This document shows positions 7,670 to 14,662 of a stretch of 64,000 bases of DNA, one piece after another. This DNA is from Streptomyces sindenensis (GTDB lineage: Bacteria; Actinomycetota; Actinomycetes; Streptomycetales; Streptomycetaceae): positions 43,736 through 107,735 of the forward strand of contig NZ_BMSG01000028.1 of the NCBI RefSeq assembly GCF_014649035.1, written 5' to 3'. The stretch's first letter is position 1. Each line of letters opens with the position of its first letter. The notes under the pieces were generated by a model. That model ran no database searches and was not told the origin of the DNA. It saw only the letters and a list, made by a program, of their open reading frames with translations. The translations under genes were made by a program, and so were the position numbers.

Positions 7670-10003
7670 TCATTCGAACGTCACTTTCCGGTCAGACACC
7701 AGGACGTTCGTTCCCTGACCGGCCGGCGAGAGGCCCCTGCCGTGATTCTTTCCGGCCGTACTCCGCGTTCCGCTGATCTCCTTGCGGACAGCGGCGATCA
7801 GTTGTTTTCCGTCGACCGTCACCTCCGCCGCGTTTTCGATCATGTCGAGTGCTTCCGGGACACCCGTGAGGAAGCGTGGATCGTAAAGCCCGAGCCCCGC
7901 CCGTTCGTATGTCTCGGCCAGCAGTCGGGAGAACGTCACGGGGTCGTTCCCCCAAGGCGTTCGATGTTCCCAGGTGCCGTCCAGGGCGTAAAGATCCGTC
8001 ACTTCACCGAGCGCGCGCAGTTTCGCCCGGCGGAATCCGCTGAGCAGACCGAGTGCCAGCTCTCTCGCGCCGGTCACGGGGTCGGCGCCGAGCGCCCCGG
8101 GACCGTGGCGCCCCGGCGCGGCGCCCCCGGTGGTCAGCGGGGTCAGCGTGGTGAGCGTACGGGCGGCCTCGGCGGCCTGGTCCGGTACGGCGTCGGTCAG
8201 CAGCGCCCAGGCCTCGGCGATCCGGTGCGCCCAGGTCTCGGCGCCCTCGATCGGGAGGCGGCCGGTCACGGGGGCGTCGAAGCAGGCGCGGAGGGGGTCG
8301 AGGTCGTCCAGCAGGAGGGCGGGGGCGGGCGACCGGCGCAGGACGCGCACGGGGAGCCAGTGCGGTCCTTCGGGCTCGTCGGGTGCGATGCGCACCTCCG
8401 TGCCGGGCGCGGCGTCCCGAGGGCGGACGAGGAAGCCGTCGCCGGTGGCCCGCACCACCGCCGTGCCCCCTTCCCCCGGCCCGCCGAGGACCACGGTGCC
8501 GAGGGTGGGCAGGTGGAGGCCCCCGTCGCGGTAGGCCACGGGGACGGGCAGGTCGAGCCGGGCGCGGACGGCGGCGGCGGCCACGGTCGCGGCGAGCCGT
8601 TCGGCGGCGGGTTCCGCGATCCCCCGGCCGGCGTCGAGGTCCGCGAGGGCGTCGACCAGCCAGGTGCGGGTGTAGGGGTGCGCGAGGACCGCGTCGAGCG
8701 CGTCGGCGCCGGACGCGTCCGCCTCGATGGCCGCCGCGAGCCGCCAGGCGTCGTCCCAGAGCGCTCCGCCCCGCCCGCCGAGGGTGTCGTGGACCACGGC
8801 GAGCAGGGTCCGGGTCAGGTCCTGGTGGGCGGCGAGCAGGGCGTCGGGCGAGCGGACGGCGGGTGACCCGGTGGCGGCGGCGGTCCGTTCCTCGATGCCC
8901 CGGATCAGGGCGGCCAGGTCGTCGCAGTACACGGAGGGGTTGTCGAAGCCGCCGCCGGAGGTGTCGTCGGAGCGGTAGCGGTGGGTGTAGAGCCCGCCGC
9001 CGCACGAGCGTACGACCGGGCAGCGGCGGCAGGTCTCGCTGACGCCCGCCAGACCGAGCTGCCGGGCCCGGACGCCGGGGTGGGCGGCGGCCTCGTCGAA
9101 GGTGTTGCGGAAGACGTCGAACCCGGTGGCGGCGGCGCCCTCGTAGGCGCTCTTGAGCGAGTCGACCTGTTCCAGCGTGCCGTCGGTCTCGATGACGACG
9201 AGGTCGGTGGGGGCGAGGCCCAGGGACTCGGTGAGGCTGGGGCCGCCGCTCAGGCTGGAGAGCACCGAGGCGAACATCCGGACGGGCATCGGGCGGCCCT
9301 GTTCCGTCCAGCGGTCGAAGACCGTCAGGAGCCATGCGGCGTACGCGGTGGGCGATCCGTCCGGGCGCGGCGGCGGCTCGTCCCAGGTGGCGTGGGGCAG
9401 CAGGAAGTCGACGAGCGGGGGTTCGAGCGCGGCGAGGGCGTCGTGCACGGCCACCGGGTCGTTGTGGATGTCGACCGTGCAGAGCAGGCCGAGGTCCAGG
9501 TGGCGGTGGCGCTCCTCGCGGAGCAGGCCGACCGCGCGCAGCACCATCGGGTGGCTGCTGCGTCCGTCGGCGTACCGGCGGTGGCGGTCGTTGGCGGCGC
9601 GGTCGCCGTCGAGCGAGATCCCGACCCGGACGTGGAACTCGTCGAAGAGGTCGAGGTAACGGGGGCTGAGCTGGACGCCGTTGGTGTGGATCCTGAGGTC
9701 CAGCTCAGCGATGCCGTTCAGGGCCGAGCCGAGCTCCTCGCAGACCCGGCGCAGTCGCGCGGGCCCTGCCAGAAGCGGTTCCCCGCCGTGCAGGATCACT
9801 GTGACGGAGGGAAGCGCATGAGTGGTCGCATGCTCGGCCAGACGCCGGGCCGTCCAGGAAATCGCCTCGTCGGAGATGACTTTCGGTCGGGTCAGCCAGC
9901 TCTGATCTGCGTGTTCGTAGACGTAGCAGTGGTCGCAGGCGAGATCGCACCTGCTGTGCACTTTGAGAACGAATTCACGGAAGGGGACCAGGGGTCCTGT
10001 CAT
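7670..10003 (-). CDS. fxsB: FxsB: radical SAM/SPASM cyclophane-forming peptide maturase
   Basis: A 777-residue radical SAM enzyme expected to cross-link the C-terminal Phe of the FxsA precursor to the Ser two residues on, forming a three-residue cyclophane (known chemistry of the FxsB/GrrM/XyeB group). The radical SAM cluster site CDLACDHC is at residues 19-26. LHGGEPLL at about 71-78 is the SAM-binding glycine region. SPASM-type cysteines are at about 325, 328, 334 and 360 (CRRCPVVRSC, YC). The C-terminal third resembles the HExxH-type peptide beta-hydroxylase domain. There, residues 655-665 read SGFRRAKLRAL where that family has HEFQHxKLxAL, so the metal motif appears lost. The ATG at 10003 lies 30 bases after the fxsA stop, consistent with one operon. 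Confidence is high on the family and moderate on the dead C-terminal domain. Confidence 0.93.
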   Translation of the reverse strand: MTGPLVPFREFVLKVHSRCDLACDHCYVYEHADQSWLTRPKVISDEAISWTARRLAEHATTHALPSVTVILHGGEPLLAGPARLRRVCEELGSALNGIAELDLRIHTNGVQLSPRYLDLFDEFHVRVGISLDGDRAANDRHRRYADGRSSHPMVLRAVGLLREERHRHLDLGLLCTVDIHNDPVAVHDALAALEPPLVDFLLPHATWDEPPPRPDGSPTAYAAWLLTVFDRWTEQGRPMPVRMFASVLSSLSGGPSLTESLGLAPTDLVVIETDGTLEQVDSLKSAYEGAAATGFDVFRNTFDEAAAHPGVRARQLGLAGVSETCRRCPVVRSCGGGLYTHRYRSDDTSGGGFDNPSVYCDDLAALIRGIEERTAAATGSPAVRSPDALLAAHQDLTRTLLAVVHDTLGGRGGALWDDAWRLAAAIEADASGADALDAVLAHPYTRTWLVDALADLDAGRGIAEPAAERLAATVAAAAVRARLDLPVPVAYRDGGLHLPTLGTVVLGGPGEGGTAVVRATGDGFLVRPRDAAPGTEVRIAPDEPEGPHWLPVRVLRRSPAPALLLDDLDPLRACFDAPVTGRLPIEGAETWAHRIAEAWALLTDAVPDQAAEAARTLTTLTPLTTGGAAPGRHGPGALGADPVTGARELALGLLSGFRRAKLRALGEVTDLYALDGTWEHRTPWGNDPVTFSRLLAETYERAGLGLYDPRFLTGVPEALDMIENAAEVTVDGKQLIAAVRKEISGTRSTAGKNHGRGLSPAGQGTNVLVSDRKVTFE

Positions 10004-10033
10004 TCCGCCATTCTAGCCAGTTCTGACGCCTGC

Positions 10034-10240
10034 TCAGAGAGCGGAATTGAACGTGGAGATCCGGGTGGACCGGGCCGTGGTCGCACCGCATACGCGGTTG
10101 ATCTTCGTGACGGCGTCGGCGCTGCGGACGTCGGTCGCCGCGAGGGTTGCGCGGATCTTCGCAGGGGCGAAGTCGGGGGTGGTTCCGTAGGTCTTCACGG
10201 CCGTCCTAGGGGGATCCTGAAGGGGTCTGTTTCCGGACAT
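10034..10240 (-). CDS. fxsA: FxsA: FxSxx-COOH cyclophane RiPP precursor
   Basis: A small precursor peptide of 68 residues whose last five residues are FNSAL, exactly the F-x-S-x-x-COOH signature of FxsA. The predicted product is a Phe-Asn-Ser cyclophane made by FxsB at the C-terminus. The rest would be leader, with a central segment DFAPAKIRATLAATDV and a single Cys. The ATG at 10240 lacks a clear ribosome site. An in-frame GTG at the 15th codon (VKTYGTTPDF...) has AGGA upstream at about 5 nt, giving a 54-residue alternative. The stop is 30 bases before the fxsB start, and the gene heads the fxsA-B-C-T operon. Whether the C-terminus is cleaved or the product exported is not visible; there is no signal peptide or transporter gene nearby. 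Confidence 0.88.
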   Translation of the reverse strand: MSGNRPLQDPPRTAVKTYGTTPDFAPAKIRATLAATDVRSADAVTKINRVCGATTARSTRISTFNSAL

Positions 10241-10827
10241 TGAAACGCTGCCGGATTCCGTCTCATCACACGGCCCGGCACGCGCACTTTACTACCGGCG
10301 GGGTCCCTCCACATGCCGGCGGAACAGCCTTCACTCCAGTGTTTCGAAAGTCGAAACAGGCCTTCCGTTCCGCCTCTTGGGTGAGCGGGACGGGAGCGAC
10401 GGGACCCGCGGGCGGGAAAGCCGGCTTCCGCATCGCCGGCTTCCGCAGGTGGGAGGCTTGCGGGCGGCTCCGGAGCCCGCCCGGACCCCAGGCGGTCGCG
10501 CGAACCGCGAGGCGCCCGCGGCGGCCTCGCCGGGCCGCCGGGACCTCCTGGCGGGGCCCGTGATTCACTCGTTCACCGGCTCCGCTCCGGGACGGGCGCC
10601 CTCCGCGCGGCGGTCACGGCGTCCGCGCCCCGGCCCGGGACCGGGCAGGGAGCCGCCCGGCCTCCCGGCACGCCCTGCCCGGACGTGGCCGAACCCTGTC
10701 GTGGCGGCCGTCCGGGGGGCCATGGCGCTCTTGCCCGGTCCTGCACTCCCCTCCTACTCTCGTGGGCCCGGGAGGGTCGGGCGCGACGGCCGGCCGGGTC
10801 ATACGACAACTGCAGACGGAGGCGACC
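10241..10827. other. Intergenic region between divergent fxsA and SLATT gene
   Basis: These 587 bases separate fxsA (minus) from the SLATT gene (plus). Besides the inverted repeat at 10340-10358 there is a two-copy 15-bp tandem repeat (CCGGCTTCCGCATCG) at 10421-10450. The ORFs here show no ribosome site or recognisable product. Promoters for both directions are expected but I cannot place them with confidence. Confidence 0.5.
10340..10358. promoter_or_regulatory. Candidate operator upstream of fxsA
   Basis: A perfect 8-bp inverted repeat, TGTTTCGA-AAG-TCGAAACA, lies about 100 bases upstream of the fxsA start. Its length and symmetry fit a dimeric helix-turn-helix repressor site. No regulator gene is adjacent, so the partner is unknown. 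Confidence 0.45.
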
Positions 10828-11754
10828 ATGACGGCGTTGCCCGAGCCGCTGAGATCCATGGTCTTCAGGAACGACGATCTGCCCGAGCTGTTCCATCACA
10901 CGGACGCGGTCGCCGTGGCCCGCCAGCGCGAGGCCGTGAACACGACCCGGGTGCAGCTGGCGCTGCTCGTGGCCGGCACGGTGCCCGCGGCGCTGCCCTG
11001 GCCCGCCGACGACGGGCCCGCGGCCCGGGCGCTGTACGGCGCGGCGGTGCTGGCCTATCTGGGCGTGCTCTTCACGACCTTCCTCGCCTCCCAGCGCAAA
11101 GCAAAGTCGCATTGGCAACTCAACCGCTCCGCAGCCGAGTTCATCAAATCGAACTGCTGGCGCTACGCGGTGCACGGCGCCCCGTTCGACAGCGCGTCCG
11201 AGCATCCGGAGGCGCTGTTCGCCAACCGCCTGGAGGACGGTCTCCAGGAGCTGCGGAAGGTGGGCTGGGCCGATCCGCGCGAGGAGCTGCCGGATTCCGG
11301 CGGCCTCATCACGGAGTCCATGCGCGCGTTGCGGAACAAGGCCTACACGGTCCGCAAGGAGACGTACGTACGGGACCGGCTCATCGAACAGCGCCGCTGG
11401 TACCGCCGGCGTCAGCAGGCTTCCCGGCGCGGGGCGCTCATGTGGTCGGGCGCCATCGTCGCGCTGACGCTCCCGGCGCTGGCGCTGAGCGTGCTCCAGA
11501 CCTTCGGGGTGGGGCGGTCGTTCGGTCTGACGGGGGCGCTGTCCGCGGCCGCGGCGGCCTGTCTCGCCTGGAACGAGATGCGCCGGCACCATCCGCTAAT
11601 CTCGGCGCACTCGCTGGTGGAGCAGGACCTGGAGTCGATGCAGGCCGCCATGGAGACCACCCTCACCGAGCGGCACTGGCCGGCGGCGGTGTTCGAGACC
11701 GAGCGGATCGTGTCACCCGAGCACACCGACTGGCTGGTCCGGCACCGCGTGTGA
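10828..11754 (+). CDS. SLATT/DUF4231-type 2TM membrane effector protein
   Basis: A 308-residue membrane protein. The ATG at 10828 has GGAGG 6 nt upstream; the longer in-frame reading from 10762 lacks one. Two pairs of predicted membrane helices are visible: about residues 42-58 and 68-88 (VQLALLVAGTVPAAL, AAVLAYLGVLFTTFLA), and about 205-245 (GAIVALTLPALALSVL, GLTGALSAAAAACLAW). Between them is the DUF4231-like motif AEFIKSNCWRYAVHGAPF and a basic helix IEQRRWYRRRQQ. The layout matches SLATT proteins, predicted pore-forming effectors that pair with SLOG nucleotide sensors. The convergent gene at 11782-12261 is a SLOG protein, which supports a two-gene conflict or stress system. Pore formation is inferred, not shown. 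Confidence 0.8.
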   Translation: MTALPEPLRSMVFRNDDLPELFHHTDAVAVARQREAVNTTRVQLALLVAGTVPAALPWPADDGPAARALYGAAVLAYLGVLFTTFLASQRKAKSHWQLNRSAAEFIKSNCWRYAVHGAPFDSASEHPEALFANRLEDGLQELRKVGWADPREELPDSGGLITESMRALRNKAYTVRKETYVRDRLIEQRRWYRRRQQASRRGALMWSGAIVALTLPALALSVLQTFGVGRSFGLTGALSAAAAACLAWNEMRRHHPLISAHSLVEQDLESMQAAMETTLTERHWPAAVFETERIVSPEHTDWLVRHRV

Positions 11755-11781
11755 GCCACTTGGCCGCCACCCCGGCGCCGG

Positions 11782-12261
11782 TCAGCCGCGCAGCACCCCG
11801 TCGCGCCAGATCACGGTGACCGGGCGGCCCAGGGCGCGGGCGTACGTCACGATGTCGCCCGTGCCGCCGAGGCCCCGGGCGGGGAGGCCGTCCCAGACCG
11901 CGAGCAGCCGGTCGCAGTGGTCGGCGATGTAGGCGCCCGCCGCGTAGTACGCCTCGTCGGTGGAGTGCGGGAAGCCGAGCCGGACCTCGCGGGCCGCCCG
12001 GGCCTTGAGCGTCCGGTAGCGGGCGAGGTCGGCGGCGTTGTCGAAGCAGGCCTCGTAGTCGCCGCTGGGGATCACGGCGGTCAGTTCGGCGCCGCAGGTG
12101 AGGGCGAGGTCGGCGAAGAGCTGGTCGGCGCCGACCGCCAGGCTGGAGAGGGCCTGGGTGGCACGGTCGAGTCCGCAGAGCGCGGACCGCATTCCGGCGA
12201 GCACATGGGCCTCCGCCTCGGCGGGGATGGAGCGGTGACCGGTCACTCCGATGCGATACAC
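11782..12261 (-). CDS. SLOG (LOG/DprA-like Rossmann) domain protein
   Basis: A single-domain protein of 159 residues. It opens with YRIGVTGHRSIP, the glycine-rich first strand-loop of the SLOG superfamily. It continues with SSLAVGADQLFA (GAD motif), AVIPSGDYEACF and a late GGTGDIVTYARALGRPV loop. SLOG domains bind or process nucleotide-derived ligands. The GTG start at 12261 follows a GGGGGTAGCAGG stretch; much longer readings upstream are artefacts spanning other genes. It converges on the SLATT gene with a 27-base gap between stops, which suggests functional pairing although they are not co-transcribed. The ligand is unknown. Confidence 0.8.
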   Translation of the reverse strand: MYRIGVTGHRSIPAEAEAHVLAGMRSALCGLDRATQALSSLAVGADQLFADLALTCGAELTAVIPSGDYEACFDNAADLARYRTLKARAAREVRLGFPHSTDEAYYAAGAYIADHCDRLLAVWDGLPARGLGGTGDIVTYARALGRPVTVIWRDGVLRG

Positions 12262-12379
12262 GGACCTGCTACCCCCTGACGCCAGTGGAGCGCACCCCGG
12301 GAGCGCCCCCGCCCCCTGCCGCCCCGTCACGACGATCCGTCGTGCCGACATCCTCTCAAGAGCCCCCCGGCGAGCGGGA

Positions 12380-12407
12380 GCCCCCGTCCGGAATTCCGGA
12401 CGGGGGC
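12380..12407. terminator. Perfect palindrome, probable terminator of the downstream protease
   Basis: A 28-bp perfect palindrome (arms 12380-12393 and 12394-12407, centre GAATTC) lies 43 bases beyond the stop of the protease at 12450-13349 and upstream of the SLOG start. It would fold into a strong GC hairpin. Confidence 0.65.
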
Positions 12408-12449
12408 ACGTATGTACGGACTGCTCCGTACCTGATCCGGCGGGGCCGG

Positions 12450-13349
12450 TCAGTACACGCTGACGCCGTACGCGTTCAGGGCTTCCACGACCGGCTGGAA
12501 GAAGGTCGTGCCGCCAAAGGAGCAGTTGCCGCTGCCACCGGAGGTGAGACCGATCGCCCGGGTGCCGGAGTAGAGCGGGCCGCCGGAGTCGCCGGGCTCG
12601 GCGCACACGTTGGTGCGGATCATGCCGTAGACGACGTCGCCGCCCCCGTAGTTGACGGTGGCGTTGAGTCCGGTGACCGATCCGCTGTGGGTGCCGGTGG
12701 TGGAGCCGCGGCGGGTGACGGCCATGCCGACGGTGGCGTTGGCGGCGCTGGTGATGTCCTGGTTGCCGACGGTGCCGCTCTTGGTGATGCTGCTGTTGGT
12801 GTAGCGCACGATGCCGTAGTCGTTGTTCGGGAAGCTCGATCCGGCGGTCGTGCCGAGCACCGTGGTACGGGCCGAGTTGGCCCACCAGGTGGACGCGCCG
12901 TCGGTGCAGTGACCGGCGGTGAGGAAGTAATAGGTGCTGCCGCTGCGGACGTTGAAGCCCAGCGAGCAGCGTCCGGTGTTCGAGTAGATCGCGTCGCCGC
13001 CGGAGATCAGCTTGGTGAACTTGCCGGGGGTGCGTTCGATCCGCAGCGCGCCGGCGTTGGTGCCCGCCGACTTCTTGATCTGCTTGATCTCCGCCTGCGA
13101 GACCGTGCTGTCGACGGTCACGACGAGGCGCTTGGTCTGCGGGTCGATGTTCCAGGCGGTGCCCGCGATGTCGGCGCCGAGCACGGCGTCGCTCGCCGCG
13201 GTCAGCTGGTTGGCGCTGAACGTTCGGGGGGTTTCGGCGTTCGCGGTGGGGATGGCCATCGCCGCGACGGCGGCGAGCCCCGCGAGGACGGCCGTGGTAC
13301 GGACGCGTCTCGCCGCTTTGGAGCGGTTGTTGGTGCGCTTGATCCTCAC
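12450..13349 (-). CDS. Streptogrisin-type S1 serine protease (complete)
   Basis: A complete 299-residue secreted protease of the SGPA/SGPB/SAM-P20 type. The GTG start at 13349 has GGAGGA 7 nt upstream. The basic N-terminus (RIKRTNNRSKAARRVR) is followed by a hydrophobic core and an AxA-like site near PTANA. A pro-domain of about 80 residues comes next, with the mature enzyme beginning near ISGGDAIYS. The catalytic triad is intact: TAGHC (His), NNDYGIV (Asp) and EPGDSGGPL (Ser). Cysteine pairs typical of streptogrisins are present. It is a paralogue of the truncated protease at 1-938 and lies on the same strand, with the fxs and SLATT/SLOG genes between them. In Streptomyces such proteases are usually developmentally controlled, but no such site is recognised here. 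Confidence 0.95.
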   Translation of the reverse strand: MRIKRTNNRSKAARRVRTTAVLAGLAAVAAMAIPTANAETPRTFSANQLTAASDAVLGADIAGTAWNIDPQTKRLVVTVDSTVSQAEIKQIKKSAGTNAGALRIERTPGKFTKLISGGDAIYSNTGRCSLGFNVRSGSTYYFLTAGHCTDGASTWWANSARTTVLGTTAGSSFPNNDYGIVRYTNSSITKSGTVGNQDITSAANATVGMAVTRRGSTTGTHSGSVTGLNATVNYGGGDVVYGMIRTNVCAEPGDSGGPLYSGTRAIGLTSGGSGNCSFGGTTFFQPVVEALNAYGVSVY

Positions 13350-13580
13350 GTCGGGTTCCTCCGAGGGGAATCGGGGGCCCTCCTGTGGGGTGGCGGGCCC
13401 GTGAGGCGCAGTCGGGGGCTTGTCCGGGTTCCGGAATTGCCGTGCCCCTGACAATCGCTGACCGGAGTATCGAGGGGCCCGGACGGGAGACGCAAGAATG
13501 CCTTTCGGCCACACGGTCCCCCCAGGCCTCCGGCCCCGGGAGCCGTGGGGCTGCCGGGGCCGGAGAGGCCACTCGCGGGG

Positions 13581-14402
13581 TCAGGCGTCGATCCGGTTCC
13601 GCTCCCCCGCCGGGACCGCCACCGTGAGCGTGTTGCCCGGGGGCGGGAAGGGGCAGATGAAGTGATCGGCGAAGGCGCACGGCGGCAGCAGCGCGCGGTT
13701 GAAGTCGAGGCTGACGCTGCCGTCGCCGGCGGGCGCGCCGGGCCGCAGGAAGCGGAAGCGGTAACTGCTGTCCCCGCTGGTCACATCGGCGAAGACGGCC
13801 CACAGCGATCCATCGGGCTCGACCGCGACCTGGAGCGTGTGCTCCTGGCCGTCGACCGTGAAGGCGACCTCCCCGCCGAGCCCGAGCCCGCGCTCGACCC
13901 CGTCCGCGTTGGCCACCCGTACGGTCCGGTCGGCGTACGGGCGGAAGGTCCCGGGCAGCGTCCAGCGGGGGTCGTACGGGGTGGCCTCGATGGTCGAGAA
14001 GGCGTGCCGGGCCGGTGATCCCGGGTCGAAGTCCCGTACCGCCCACAGCCCTTCGCGGCGGAGGACCACCAGCCGCCGCTCCCCCCGGGCGACCCGGGAG
14101 TCGTCGATGGGTCCGCGGTCCGCGCCGAGCCGGACCTCGCCGGTCAGGGGCTTGCCGTCGACGACGATGCCGTCCTCGGCGGCCGCCGTGAGGACCACCG
14201 CGTCGCCGTCCTCGCGCCAGCGACCGGGCACGGCCGGAATTCGACCTTCCGGGTAGTCGGCGAGCCAGTGGGTCCCGGTCAGGGAGAGCGGGCCGTACGG
14301 GGCGGCGACGGCGACGACGCGCCCTTCGTGCCACCGCTGCCAGTCCCGCGCGGCGTCCGGCCCGCCGCCGCCCTGATCCTGCTGCTGTGCGTCGGTGCTC
14401 AT
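13581..14402 (-). CDS. DUF1684 domain-containing protein
   Basis: A 273-residue cytoplasmic protein. Its C-terminal half carries the conserved DUF1684 block (FRPYADRTVRVANADG, DGSLWAVFADVTSGDSSYRF, LDFNRALLPPCAFADHFICP). The motif SLDFNRALLPPCAF with the following aromatic-proline segment PFPPPGN is diagnostic for the family as I remember it. The N-terminus (WQRWHEGRVVAVAAPYGPLSLTG) fits the usual start of these proteins. The ATG at 14402 has AAGG 8 nt upstream. The function is unknown in the family. It is followed, across a 231-base gap, by the protease on the same strand, and preceded by the DUF5685 gene. Confidence 0.85.
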   Translation of the reverse strand: MSTDAQQQDQGGGGPDAARDWQRWHEGRVVAVAAPYGPLSLTGTHWLADYPEGRIPAVPGRWREDGDAVVLTAAAEDGIVVDGKPLTGEVRLGADRGPIDDSRVARGERRLVVLRREGLWAVRDFDPGSPARHAFSTIEATPYDPRWTLPGTFRPYADRTVRVANADGVERGLGLGGEVAFTVDGQEHTLQVAVEPDGSLWAVFADVTSGDSSYRFRFLRPGAPAGDGSVSLDFNRALLPPCAFADHFICPFPPPGNTLTVAVPAGERNRIDA

Positions 14403-14662
14403 GCGGCCAACCTTTCCACACCGGCTCCGGGAGGCCGAGGTGCGACCGCAGTGGCGCCGGTGCAGCCGGAGCGGAACGCGCCGCTCTCCCGCAGGAGCAA
14501 AACGGCCCTCGACGACGTCGTCCGGGCCTCGGGCCGGCCGGATCCAGGAGCACGGCGCCGACGGCCGCACACCGGGGAAGCGGGGCGCCACCGGGTCCGC
14601 GATCGAGCCCACCGAGCCCGCACCGCCCGGGGCGAGGTGACCGGGTGTCAGCCCTGCCCGCC

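Noticed and set aside
12380..12407. Operator for the SLOG gene
   Set aside because: The 28-bp palindrome is better placed as terminator of the upstream protease, about 43 bases after its stop; an operator role is possible but unsupported.
11782..14553. A 923-residue protein covering SLOG, protease and DUF1684 loci
   Set aside because: Only the last 159 residues match a real family; the rest is shadow translation of the protease and DUF1684 genes in another frame.
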